Shown here piece after piece: positions 35,112-44,141 of a DNA stretch of 64,000 bases. Source of the DNA: Fischerella sp. JS2. Lineage in GTDB: Bacteria; Cyanobacteriota; Cyanobacteriia; Cyanobacteriales; Nostocaceae. Location: positions 2,852,001-2,916,000 of the forward strand of contig NZ_CP135918.1 of the NCBI RefSeq assembly GCF_032393985.1, read 5' to 3'. Each line of letters starts with the position of its first letter. Positions within the stretch are counted from its first letter, which is position 1. The notes beneath the pieces were generated by a model. That model saw nothing but the letters and a program-made list of their open reading frames with translations. It was not told the origin of the DNA and did not search any database. The translations under genes and the position numbers were made by a program.

Positions 35112-36728
35112 TCAAGACGTTGTTTCCTTCTTTTGAAACTTCATACTCGCCCAAGTCTTAGGTTTAGCAGAAGACGCATCTGTTATTTCTTCTTTTACAA
35201 CATCTCCCAAAGTCAGCTGCTTCACCTTTGCCACATCACCTTGAGTAACAGCTGTTTTTAAATCTCTTTTCAAATAAGCATTTTTAACTGCTTCCTCGAG
35301 TGAGCGAGAACTAGTTTCAAAACATTTCTCTAGCGCATCGTATATTCCTGTACGGCGCGCTTTTTTACGAAACTGACGTTCCGTATCTAATAGCTTCGCC
35401 ATTAATTCCAGGTGCATGGCGTCACCTTCACAGATTTCTTCCAGCACAGCCCATTCATCGCTACCCAAGAGACTATAATCAGCACCAGGGCGCGGATCTT
35501 GAAATTCTTCTCCTGTCACTTCTTTATATATGCGGGGTAAACTATCATCAAATTCATGTTTATGTTCTAGCCAAATCCGGCGAATTTCGCTTAGTTCTTC
35601 CAGCGTCATTAAAGTGATATTACGCATATTTTCTGGGGCTGTATGCCGGATTTGTATTTGCGCTTCTAATACTCGTCTTAGCCAATATTCCCGCCAATAT
35701 TTGGTATAAGGGCCGTGTATTGGTTCAACTGAAGTTTCTCCGTCTACATTGCGTTCAAAGAGTGTGACTTCACCCCAAATCCTGCGGAAGTCTCTCTTAT
35801 CGTAGTCGTTATCAACATCTAATTCATTACGAATATCTAATAGAGGCTGCATCCATTCTTTTTCTTCGTCATTTTGAATCATTGCCTCCATAGATTTATC
35901 TTTATTAACCATTGTGCATACCCAACACCCAAAACGAGAATCACCACAACTCGGGGTAGAGGAATCGACAACAAGGGGGCATTCACTATCTGCTGTTGCA
36001 CCTCGATACATAGTGAATAAGTCCTTATTGCTGTATCCCCAAGGGTTCTTCCACTGATTCAAATAAATCCAAACTTCTTCAGTACTCCAGTCTTCGATAG
36101 GTAGATAAATTAGTGAGTTAGGTCGGTTAGGATTTGTATTAAGGCGATCGCGTACTCGCCACTCTCGATGTTTAGCCATTGTACTAGCACGTTTTGCGCT
36201 TTCTGTTTTGCGCGTACCTAGCACAAGAATCACTTCACCACTAGAACGAATTACTGAACGAATAAAACTATCGGCTGGTTGAATCTTCAAACGTTCAGTA
36301 CACCATCTAAATCTATTACGCGGTGCTGGATAGCCTTTTCCAATTAAGTTTACCCAAAAAGTATCTTTAACTGCTGGATAAAGCAGATGAGGTTCAATCA
36401 GCATTTGTTGTTCTTTTGCTGCAACCTTCATCTGTTCTAAAGAGTTGCGTACCCAAGCAGAAACAACAGGGTTTTCTACTAAGGTATCTGTTGTAATGAC
36501 ATAGATAGTCTTAGTCCGCTTTTCGGGTGGGAGTGCTGCGATCGCATTCCAAATCAGCTGCAAAATTGCGGTCGAGTCTTTACCACCACTATATCCGACA
36601 CACCAGGGTATTTCGTCTAAACAGTATAACTGTTGTATTTCAGTAGTGAGAGCTTGGACATCTTCTACAAACTCTGCTACAGTACGCAGTTGCTGACTTT
36701 TGTTTTCTGGCTGTTGTGCGATGACCAT
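35112..36728 (-). CDS. dndC: DNA phosphorothioation sulfurtransferase DndC
   Basis: 538 aa. PAPS-reductase/ATP-pyrophosphatase fold with PP-loop SGGKDST (47-53), which adenylates the substrate. Cysteines C250, C261, C268 and C271 (SECP, then SCGDSRFGCWVC) are the expected ligands of the [4Fe-4S] cluster. RWCTERLK (142-149) is a second conserved block. DndC receives sulfur from a cysteine desulfurase (DndA or IscS). Start at 36728; AAGGAG lies unusually close (2 nt). Divergent from dndB; a perfect 11-bp inverted repeat lies between them. Confidence 0.95.
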   Translation of the reverse strand: MVIAQQPENKSQQLRTVAEFVEDVQALTTEIQQLYCLDEIPWCVGYSGGKDSTAILQLIWNAIAALPPEKRTKTIYVITTDTLVENPVVSAWVRNSLEQMKVAAKEQQMLIEPHLLYPAVKDTFWVNLIGKGYPAPRNRFRWCTERLKIQPADSFIRSVIRSSGEVILVLGTRKTESAKRASTMAKHREWRVRDRLNTNPNRPNSLIYLPIEDWSTEEVWIYLNQWKNPWGYSNKDLFTMYRGATADSECPLVVDSSTPSCGDSRFGCWVCTMVNKDKSMEAMIQNDEEKEWMQPLLDIRNELDVDNDYDKRDFRRIWGEVTLFERNVDGETSVEPIHGPYTKYWREYWLRRVLEAQIQIRHTAPENMRNITLMTLEELSEIRRIWLEHKHEFDDSLPRIYKEVTGEEFQDPRPGADYSLLGSDEWAVLEEICEGDAMHLELMAKLLDTERQFRKKARRTGIYDALEKCFETSSRSLEEAVKNAYLKRDLKTAVTQGDVAKVKQLTLGDVVKEEITDASSAKPKTWASMKFQKKETTS

Positions 36729-36749
36729 TTCTCCTTACCTCGGAACTCC

Positions 36750-36775
36750 ACCTTAAAGGTCAAAACCTTTAAGGT
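36750..36775. promoter_or_regulatory. Inverted repeat ACCTTAAAGGT-CAAA-ACCTTTAAGGT in the dndC/dndB gap
   Basis: A perfect 11-bp inverted repeat with a 4-nt spacer; each arm is itself nearly palindromic. It lies in the 124-nt divergent gap, 21 nt before dndC and 77 nt before dndB. Likely a regulator site, possibly for DndB, which represses dnd genes in studied bacteria. Confidence 0.55.
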
Positions 36776-36852
36776 TTTTAAAAACTTTATCAGTAAATCC
36801 AATTTTTGTACAAAAATAATCTGGACTATGATTTCAGGTGTTAAAAATTAAC

Positions 36853-38451
36853 ATGAATAAAAATGCAGCTAATCTGACTGCTGACATGAAGAGTAGAGAT
36901 ATAGAACTAGACAATAAAGATAAACAAGCACTAGCAATTCTGCTAGAAAAGTTCACAAATCAGAAAAATTATATTCTAGTTCAAAAAACTGAAATGGGTG
37001 GTAACGAAGCTTATATAGGTTCTGTTACCTTGGAATGGTTTGCACATCGGGTTCACTTTGCTTCTGCTTTACCATTGCTTCAACAAAAATATAATCCTCA
37101 CACAGATAACATTGAAATTGATGCTGAGAGTATTGATGAAATTCAGCAGCGTCCCCTTGATTGGTCGCGCCAATTACCTCTAGCTCAGTATCTAGCATCT
37201 CGTAAAAATCATAAGTTTCCTCCGGTACTGGTGGTAATTAATCAACCTTGGGTGGATAATCCCAAGGCTACCGAATGGAATCATCATGCGATCGCTCTAA
37301 AATCTACCACAGTTTTTACACCCTTAGATCAAGAAGGCAATGTTGGTCTGCTCAGTATTGCTGAAAAAGATCTCACTATTTATGCACTAGACGGTCAGCA
37401 TCGACTCATGGGGGTACAGGGGTTAATGGAGTTGCTGCAAACTGGTAAACTTCAACGTTACAAGAAAGATAAAACTCCTGACGACACTTTTATTACAGTA
37501 GATGATTTGATAGAGCAGTACAATGTTCAGCCAGCTGATCTGCAAAGTTTACCCAAAGAAAAAATTGGTATTGAGTTTATTTGTGCAGTCGAGAAAGGTG
37601 AAACCCGCAAACAAGCAAGGCGAAGGGTGAGATCGATCTTTGTTCATGTCAATTTGATGGCTGCACCTTTGACTAAAGGTCAACTAGCACAGTTGAATGA
37701 AGATGATGGTTTTTCGATTGTTGCAAGAAAAATTGCTGTGATCCATCCACTTTTGGAACAGTGTGAAGGTCGAAAACCTCGTGTTAATTGGAATAGCGCC
37801 ACAGTTGCAGCTAAATCAACGGTTTTGACAACACTACAAGCGCTGACAGATATGTCTGAGCGATATTTAGGACAAAAATTTCCTCATTGGAAACCCTTAG
37901 ACAAAGGTTTGATTCCCATCCGTCCAGATAATCAGGAACTTGAAGACGGAATAGAGGAATTTCACAAATTTTTTGACTATTTAGCAAGCCTTCCTAGTTA
38001 TAAGCTTTTGGAAGATGAAGATACACCAGCCTTGCGAAGATTCAGCTTTGAAAAGGATGGTGGTGAAGGAAATATGCTTTTCCGTCCTGTTGCTCAAGTT
38101 GCTTTAGCGCAAGCTTTGGGTATCCTGATTTTCCGAAAAGGATTTAACCTGGAAGATATTTTTAAAAAGCTACGAAAATTTGACCAGCAAGGCGGTTTTA
38201 GTGGAATGGAATATCCGCAATCTCTGTGGTATGGCGTTTTGTATGACCCAAATAAAAAGCGTGTGCAGGTGGCTGGACGGGACCTGGCAGCGAAGTTACT
38301 AATTTATATTTTGGGTGGAATTCAGGATCAAATGGAACGTGCTGAACTTCGTAAGGATTTGGCTAAAGCCAGAACTGTAGAAAATAAAACCATAGGTTTT
38401 GATGGTAAGTTCGTTGAACCAAAGCAGGTAGGACTTCCACCTGTCTTATAA
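36853..38451 (+). CDS. dndB: DndB, regulator of phosphorothioation
   Basis: 532 aa from ATG 36853 (GTG 36838 adds five residues and cannot be ruled out). It carries the DGQHR motif (D180-R184, ALDGQHRLMGVQGL) that defines the DndB/DGQHR family, with LPLAQYLASRKNHKFPPVLV before it and FVHVNLMAAPLTKGQLAQLN after it. DndB is a transcriptional repressor of dnd genes in Salmonella and Streptomyces and limits modification frequency. It is longer than the roughly 360-aa model proteins, with a C-terminal extension (about 330-532) of unknown role. Confidence 0.92.
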   Translation: MNKNAANLTADMKSRDIELDNKDKQALAILLEKFTNQKNYILVQKTEMGGNEAYIGSVTLEWFAHRVHFASALPLLQQKYNPHTDNIEIDAESIDEIQQRPLDWSRQLPLAQYLASRKNHKFPPVLVVINQPWVDNPKATEWNHHAIALKSTTVFTPLDQEGNVGLLSIAEKDLTIYALDGQHRLMGVQGLMELLQTGKLQRYKKDKTPDDTFITVDDLIEQYNVQPADLQSLPKEKIGIEFICAVEKGETRKQARRRVRSIFVHVNLMAAPLTKGQLAQLNEDDGFSIVARKIAVIHPLLEQCEGRKPRVNWNSATVAAKSTVLTTLQALTDMSERYLGQKFPHWKPLDKGLIPIRPDNQELEDGIEEFHKFFDYLASLPSYKLLEDEDTPALRRFSFEKDGGEGNMLFRPVAQVALAQALGILIFRKGFNLEDIFKKLRKFDQQGGFSGMEYPQSLWYGVLYDPNKKRVQVAGRDLAAKLLIYILGGIQDQMERAELRKDLAKARTVENKTIGFDGKFVEPKQVGLPPVL

Positions 38452-38732
38452 TTTCGTGTAGTTAAAGAGACGTTTTTATTAAACCAAAGGCGATATCTAC
38501 CTGTCCTATAATTATCTTTCAAATTTATGGCAATGTTCTTCTAGTTTAGCTAAGCTCCGTTTTTCTCCTTAGTGTGGGGAGATTCTTCTTCCAAACCTTT
38601 GCTAACTAAAATTCTCTATTGTTTATTTACAGTAAACCAAGACCTATCAAAAGCCCAGTGATGATTTTTGCAGAAAGATATTCCGTTAATAATTATATTG
38701 TCGTAAAATTCTGCATCTGAATTTATAAACAG

Positions 38733-39206
38733 CTATGAAATGAATCTACTTAAATCAAACTCCTCTTGTTCGGATTTATCCTGGAATCTTTCAGAACTGA
38801 GAATCAATAAAATTCGCTCTGAGTAATCTACTGCACCTCTGAGTTCAACCTGTAATATTTCAAGTCCGCCATTGGCGTATTCTTCAAAGAGTAAATTACG
38901 TTTTTCGTTATTTTTTTCATCATGAAAAGATAAAACTTTTATGTCTTGAGTTTCCACGATCGCAATTAAATTTATTACCGTATCATATCCCCTGACAAGA
39001 AACTGTTCTTGAGGAATTGGCGATGGTTCTCTTTTAGAAATTTCGCCTAGAGGAACTCGCTTTTTATGCTTTGCACCCAAAGCAGCAGCAAAAATAACTA
39101 CATCAGCAAAGGTTTGAAAAGGGCCCGTACCACCATCTGCCGATGTTAAAGCCTTTACTAATTCAGCTTTATCTTTTGCAACTCTAATTCTGCCAGTTTC
39201 AGCCAT
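38733..39206 (-). CDS. Dnd system-associated protein 4
   Basis: 157 aa. RIRVAKDKAELVKALTSADG, then GPFQTFADVVIFAAALGAKH and a C-terminal LLFEEYANGGLEILQ fit the family called dnd system-associated protein 4. Its biochemical role is unknown. It lies at the right edge of the island, convergent with dndB across 281 nt without other genes. Confidence 0.82.
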   Translation of the reverse strand: MAETGRIRVAKDKAELVKALTSADGGTGPFQTFADVVIFAAALGAKHKKRVPLGEISKREPSPIPQEQFLVRGYDTVINLIAIVETQDIKVLSFHDEKNNEKRNLLFEEYANGGLEILQVELRGAVDYSERILLILSSERFQDKSEQEEFDLSRFIS

Positions 39207-39292
39207 TGTTCTGATATCTACTTTGTTGCAATTTTAACTGAAAGCCCACAGTGATCGCACTTTCTTCTCTTGGCGTCTTAGTGGTTCATTTC

Positions 39293-39847
39293 CTAAACAA
39301 ACAAATCATCCACTGGCATAGACCATCCTGGCACAGCAGTTTCAGCTTCCGCTACTTCCCCACGACGATACACTTGCGGTTGTTCAGGATTGCTAGCACG
39401 ATACACTCGGATCACTTCTTCTTTGAGAACATCTACATCCCACACTACTAACGTACCTGCTGCAAAGTAATCACGACGCTTTGCTGCCATCTCTTCCTCT
39501 GCTACTGCACCATAATCATTTTCACTTCTCACCTCAGCAGCAAAAGCAGGCGCACCATCAAGAAACTTTCCACCCGTTGGTTTCCCAATGTAGAATGCAG
39601 CATCTGGACTGAAAGAACGACGGTTAGGAAGATTAACAATAAAGCCTACATTATCAGGCAAAGCATAACCGTTTTTAGTACGGCATTCATAATTGCGCAA
39701 ACTTACGTAAATTTCACCACTTGCACGTCCTGGTAAAAATCCAGTTGGAGACATCAATATCAGTTTTCCATTTACAATTTCCGCTTTGCTATTTTCAGGT
39801 AAGCGGTATAAATCTTCAATAGTTGCTTCAGCTTTTATACTCATCAA
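39293..39847 (-). CDS. Uma2-family (DUF820) putative nuclease-fold protein
   Basis: 184 aa. TIEDLYRLPENSKAEIVNGK, RASGEIYVSLRNYE, FSPDAAFYIGKP (catalytic-type Asp), GAPAFAAEVRSENDYG and AAKRRDYFAAGTLVVWDVD give the complete Uma2 pattern. Third member in the window. It starts at 39847 and lies between the Dnd island and a repeat-free gap. No link to Dnd is known. Confidence 0.86.
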   Translation of the reverse strand: MMSIKAEATIEDLYRLPENSKAEIVNGKLILMSPTGFLPGRASGEIYVSLRNYECRTKNGYALPDNVGFIVNLPNRRSFSPDAAFYIGKPTGGKFLDGAPAFAAEVRSENDYGAVAEEEMAAKRRDYFAAGTLVVWDVDVLKEEVIRVYRASNPEQPQVYRRGEVAEAETAVPGWSMPVDDLFV

Positions 39848-40279
39848 ACACCTTACCTTATATTTTCTAAATTCAAGAATTGCGATCGCACTCCTTATTT
39901 CTAAATAGCCTATCCTGCCTTCTCAGCATTAGTACCTATGGTGGAGTAGAATCAGGAGGATAAAGGAAGTCTATCTGCACCTCTTTTTTAGCACTGGACG
40001 GTATTTTTCGCCTTACCAATGATTTTAAGTGTCACAAACAGCGTAGACGCTAGATCACAACAGAGTTGAAATAAAAGCAATAAACAAGGAACTATTTCGC
40101 CACAATTGCCAAGCAATCACACCAAATTCCATCATTTATAAAATAAGACACATATTCAAAAAGCGATCGCTTTTGGGAACTGTATTCAAGATAAGGCAAA
40201 CATATGTTCTGGCAGAATAATGGCGATACCAACTAGAATCGAAGAGTAACAAGAACTACGCAAACTCAGAGGCTGTATT
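39848..40279. other. Gap without recognisable gene
   Basis: Only HIP1 octamers (near 39882 and 40162) and short repeats such as GCGTAGACGCTAGATC near 40041 are seen. It probably contains promoters of the two divergent neighbours. Confidence 0.5.
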
Positions 40280-40615
40280 ATGGAAGATCTAGCCCAACGC
40301 AAGCTTTTGTCAGCGCTGAGTCATGGGGCAATATTTTTTAGCTCTTTGATTGTGTCTATCGGCATACCCATTGCAATCTTGTTTATCAGCAATGACCCTA
40401 CAGTAAAGGAAAATGCCAAAGAATCCCTAAATTTTCACATCAACCTTTATATTTATGCGCTCTTTTTTGGGTTGCTGTCGATTATTCTAATTGGTGTTCC
40501 GTTTCTGATTGCTTTATGGATTATTAGTTTGGTTATGCCAATTATTGCTATTGTTCGGGTTCTCAGTCAACCCAATATACCTTACCGCTACCCATTAATC
40601 TTTCGTTTGGTTTAG
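40280..40615 (+). CDS. DUF4870-like membrane protein
   Basis: 111 aa. The order AQRKLLSALSHGAIFFSSL (helix 1), VKENAKESLNFHINLYIYAL (amphipathic joint and helix 2) and a final hydrophobic pair is the DUF4870/Tic20-like arrangement, about three to four membrane helices. Function is unknown. It lies 50 nt ahead of yjbQ on the same strand. Confidence 0.82.
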   Translation: MEDLAQRKLLSALSHGAIFFSSLIVSIGIPIAILFISNDPTVKENAKESLNFHINLYIYALFFGLLSIILIGVPFLIALWIISLVMPIIAIVRVLSQPNIPYRYPLIFRLV

Positions 40616-40665
40616 AGGTAAATCATATTTTAATAATTTGACACCTTTATACCCCTTTTTTCAGT

Positions 40666-41082
40666 ATGGTTTACCAAGAGCAAATCATAATTTCTACTAA
40701 AGGTAACGGTGATATGCATGACCTTACCGATAAAGTAAACCAGATTGTGAAAAAATCTGGTGTGAGGGTTGGTATGGTTAATGTATTTAATGTTGGTAGT
40801 ACAGCAGCAATTGGCACAATTGAATTTGAACCTGGACTGCAACGGGATTTGCCAGATATCCTCAACAAGCTAATTCCACCCAGTCGCGAATACGGACACG
40901 AGCAAACCTGGCATGATGGTAACGGACACTCCCACCTGCAAGCTACATGGTTGGGGCCGGAAATCACGCTTCCCCTGCGCGATGGCAGATTAGTTTCGGG
41001 TACTTGGCAACAAATTTTTCATTTAGAATGCGATATCAAGCCCCGCCAGCGCCAAGTAATGGTAACTGTTTACGGAGAATAA
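40666..41082 (+). CDS. YjbQ/UPF0047-family protein
   Basis: 138 aa, full-length for YjbQ. Conserved pieces: VNVFNVGSTAAIGTIEFEPG, YGHEQTWHDGNGHSHLQATW (metal-binding-type His cluster), LPLRDGRLVSGTWQQIFHLE. Members rescue thiamine auxotrophy as secondary thiamine-phosphate synthases, but their true role is unclear. Soluble, beta-rich, probably trimeric by family. Confidence 0.92.
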   Translation: MVYQEQIIISTKGNGDMHDLTDKVNQIVKKSGVRVGMVNVFNVGSTAAIGTIEFEPGLQRDLPDILNKLIPPSREYGHEQTWHDGNGHSHLQATWLGPEITLPLRDGRLVSGTWQQIFHLECDIKPRQRQVMVTVYGE

Positions 41083-41259
41083 GGGAGACAAGAAGGACAA
41101 GGAGGACGACTTGGGAGAGAGGGTACGCTGTATAGGCGTAACTTTGTATTACTTATCATTCAAATCTCTCTGCATTCCTGTATCTGTGTGTGCCCACGTC
41201 CCTTGTATCTGTGTATCTCTACAATTTTTTTTTGACAAAGGCTTGACTAGTGAGCAGTT

Positions 41260-41281
41260 ATATAGTACTTTTGTACTATAT
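41260..41281. promoter_or_regulatory. Inverted repeat ATATAGTAC-TTTT-GTACTATAT
   Basis: A perfect 9-bp dyad 68 nt before the KTSC gene start, with TTGACA and TTGACT hexamers at 41232-41237 and 41243-41248. It could be an operator overlapping a promoter or a hairpin in the leader. Confidence 0.4.
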
Positions 41282-41349
41282 GAATTTACTCTTGCATAAA
41301 AATCTACCAAAAATAGAAACTGTTTTGCCAATAGGAGAGCAAATTATTG

Positions 41350-41754
41350 ATGAAGCTATCGAAACTGGACTTAAGTAATGTAGTAGCGATCGCTCACTCT
41401 CAGGGAAATTTACAGTTATTACTCGATTTAGGTAATGAGCTAGAGTTTATAAAAATTCCTGCACTAGTCGCAGCTTTTGAAGGACTGCAACATTTAAATG
41501 AAATCGTTGCGGAAGCGAAAGATTTGCCTGCATATGAGCAATCAATTGCAATGTTGCCAATGAATTCATCAATGGTAAATGCTATAGGCTATGACGGCGA
41601 CAAAAATATTTTACAGATTGAGTTTCACAACGGTGCAGTATATCAATATTCAGACATAGACCAAGATACTTGGCAAGATTTACATCAAGCTAATTCTATT
41701 GGTAAATATTTCAATAAAAATGTTAGAGGTGAATATCAGTATGAATATAGATGA
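41350..41754 (+). CDS. KTSC-domain protein
   Basis: 134 aa. The C-terminal 60 residues are a KTSC domain: MNSSMVNAIGYDGDKNILQI, EFHNGAVYQYSDID and NVRGEYQYEYR. This small domain is often attached to RNA-related or phage proteins, but its role is unknown. The N-terminal half is a helical segment without a named family. ATG 41350 is preferred over a TTG one codon before; GGAG is at 41334-41337. Confidence 0.82.
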   Translation: MKLSKLDLSNVVAIAHSQGNLQLLLDLGNELEFIKIPALVAAFEGLQHLNEIVAEAKDLPAYEQSIAMLPMNSSMVNAIGYDGDKNILQIEFHNGAVYQYSDIDQDTWQDLHQANSIGKYFNKNVRGEYQYEYR

Positions 41755-42001
41755 TTATTGCTGATAATTACCTTATTTAAACGTTCCTGGTGCTTCTGGC
41801 TAATTGCTGATAGTAAATTGCTATTGGCGATTAGCCTTTACTTTTTTTAATATTGGCTGTTGATGATTCAATACTCACAACTTCCTCAAATTCTTTCGTT
41901 AAATTTAAGATCAAAACCTATCTATTTCCGATCTCTGGTCATACCTCTATCAGCAATAAATTTGATAAACAGGAAGATTACAAGCTGAGGATTGATAAAT
42001 C

Positions 42002-42358
42002 ATGACTAAAACCATTTTTAATTTAACATTGCCAGTAGCTGTTAGCTGTATAGAAGATGTTCTGGAAACTTATCCTCATCATCCTTATCAGCAAGCTTTC
42101 TCTATTCCCGATCTCCGCCAAGAACTAATTGCACACGTCCTAAGTCAAGTCTCAAATTGCTATGTGGTTGCAGAAGAAGATCAACAACCATGTCTGAACT
42201 TAGGGTCTTTGATGTGTTCGCTCAAAGACAAGTATTGCATAGAAGATTTAATCCGTCAGGGTATTGAGAACATTATGTACAAACGGGAAAAACAGTTAAG
42301 CTTACAAATACCTGAAGAAGTTGACCCTGGTTTAGCTCCTTCACATTGGTTTGGCTGA
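42002..42358 (+). CDS. ComFB-family protein
   Basis: 118 aa. PVAVSCIEDVLETYPHHPYQ and LRQELIAHVLSQVSNCYVV fit the late competence protein ComFB family, widespread in cyanobacteria and implicated in cyclic-dinucleotide sensing in recent work on Synechocystis. Cysteines in CIED, NCY, PCLN and YCIED may bind metal. It sits before murF with 144 nt between. Confidence 0.82.
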   Translation: MTKTIFNLTLPVAVSCIEDVLETYPHHPYQQAFSIPDLRQELIAHVLSQVSNCYVVAEEDQQPCLNLGSLMCSLKDKYCIEDLIRQGIENIMYKREKQLSLQIPEEVDPGLAPSHWFG

Positions 42359-42502
42359 ATCTATCCGCTTTGCTGCATAAAGTCAACAGCCCAGAGAAAA
42401 GAGAAATTTTTTCGTCCAACAATTTTACTCACTTTGACAAAGGTAGTAGTAAACTACTAACCATTTACGATCAAAATTTTGGAAACTGAAAAATCTCTCA
42501 CT

Positions 42503-43861
42503 ATGGCTTGTTTTGCCACTTTAAGTCAAATCATAGATGTTCTTGCAGCCAAAGGAGCTAATTTATCGGATGCAGCCTTAGCAAAATTAAGTTACGGTAT
42601 ACAAACAGACACCCGTATTCTCAAACCGGGTGAAATTTTTTTAGCTTTACGCGGCGAAAAGTTTAATGGACACGAATTTGTACCAATGGCGATCGCTAAA
42701 GGCGCGTTAGCTGCAATTGTTGATTTTGCATACCCAGATCCGCAATTTCCTGTATTACAGGTAGAAGATACTCTCCAGGCTTATCAGAAAATTGGCAGAT
42801 GGTGGCGCGATCGCTTTGATATCCCGGTAATTGGAGTCACTGGTTCTGTAGGTAAAACTACTACTAAAGAATTAATCGCCGCCGTTTTGGCAACTCAAGG
42901 AAAAGTTCATAAGACTCATGCTAATTTCAACAACGAAATTGGTGTACCAAAAACTCTGTTGGAGTTGAATGCAGAACATGATTTCGCCGTGGTGGAAATG
43001 GCGATGCGGGGTCAAGGACAAATTGCCGAACTAACACAAATCGCACGTCCCACTATTGGCGTTATTACCAACGTCGGGACAGCACATATAGAATTACTCG
43101 GTTCGGAAGCGGCGATCGCTTCTGCCAAGTGTGAGTTATTGGCGCAAATGCCCAAAGATAGTGTAGCAATTCTCAACTATGACAATCCCTTGTTAATTGA
43201 AACAGCAGCAAAAGTTTGGTCAGGCAAGATCATAACTTTTGGTTTTACTGGCGGAGACATCCAAGGAGAGTTGATTGATGGCGATACCTTAGCAGTCGCA
43301 GATATGCAATTACCTCTACCAATGCCCGGTCGTCACATCGCCGCTAACTACATGGCTGCTTTGGCAGTGGCCCAGGTATTGGGTATTAATTGGTCGTACC
43401 TGAAATCAGGGATAACAGTAGATATGCCAACTGGGCGATCGCAACGGTTTGCATTACCCAATGATGTGGTAATCTTAGATGAAACATATAATGCTGCACC
43501 AGAAGCTATGCTAGCAGCTTTAAACTTATTAGCACAAACACCAGGCAAACGCCGCATAGCCGTACTGGGTGCAATGAAAGAATTAGGAGAGCGATCGCGC
43601 CAATTGCATCAACGAGTCGGCGAAACTGTGCAGAAGTTGAATTTAGATGCTTTGTTAGTTTTAGTAGATGGACAAGACGCCGAAGCGATCGCTCAGAGTG
43701 CTAAGGGTGTTCCCTCTGAATGTTTTGCAACTCATGCAGATTTGACAGCTAGATTGAAGACGTTAATGAAGGAAGGCGATCGCATTCTTTTTAAAGCAGC
43801 CCATTCCGTCGGATTAGATCGAGTTGTGAGTCAATTACGCGCCGAATTTTCCAATTCTTAG
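42503..43861 (+). CDS. murF: UDP-N-acetylmuramoyl-tripeptide--D-Ala-D-Ala ligase MurF
   Basis: 452 aa, the last cytosolic step of peptidoglycan precursor synthesis. N-terminal domain GIQTDTRILKPGEIFLALRG; ATP loop GVTGSVGKTTTKELIA near 111-126; central HANFNNEIGVPKTLLE; C-terminal LDETYNAAPEAMLAAL. ATG 42503 (MACFATLSQ) fits the family; TTG 42479 would add eight residues. A hairpin follows at 43922-43953. Confidence 0.96.
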   Translation: MACFATLSQIIDVLAAKGANLSDAALAKLSYGIQTDTRILKPGEIFLALRGEKFNGHEFVPMAIAKGALAAIVDFAYPDPQFPVLQVEDTLQAYQKIGRWWRDRFDIPVIGVTGSVGKTTTKELIAAVLATQGKVHKTHANFNNEIGVPKTLLELNAEHDFAVVEMAMRGQGQIAELTQIARPTIGVITNVGTAHIELLGSEAAIASAKCELLAQMPKDSVAILNYDNPLLIETAAKVWSGKIITFGFTGGDIQGELIDGDTLAVADMQLPLPMPGRHIAANYMAALAVAQVLGINWSYLKSGITVDMPTGRSQRFALPNDVVILDETYNAAPEAMLAALNLLAQTPGKRRIAVLGAMKELGERSRQLHQRVGETVQKLNLDALLVLVDGQDAEAIAQSAKGVPSECFATHADLTARLKTLMKEGDRILFKAAHSVGLDRVVSQLRAEFSNS

Positions 43862-43921
43862 AAATGTAAAGTTTTACTTCATGACTGTAGCATTGGCTAT
43901 TTACAAGAGAAATTAATATTT

Positions 43922-43953
43922 TTTAGGGATGGATGATAAAAACCGTCCCTAAA
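43922..43953 (+). terminator. Hairpin after murF
   Basis: TTTAGGGATGG at 43922-43932 pairs with CCGTCCCTAAA at 43943-43953 (11 bp, one G-U) around a 10-nt loop, 60 nt past the murF stop. No U-tract follows, so it is a weak terminator or 3'-end structure. Confidence 0.5.
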
Positions 43954-44141
43954 TCAAATATGACACAATCCATAATTAAAAATTTGGATTATACATTAAA
44001 AAAGCATTTTTAGCAAGCACATCACCAACATGTTTATAAATATAAAAAAAGCTGTGTAATTGTATTAAATCTCGCCGCCAAAATAATAGAAATTATAGTA
44101 GATTTTTTACTGGAAAATCATCTTCCAAAAATTAAATTCAG

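Noticed and set aside
20337-39206. Integrative element with integrase or att sites around the Dnd island
   Set aside because: No integrase, transposase, tRNA gene or flanking direct repeat was seen at either border; only dispersed repeats mark the left edge.
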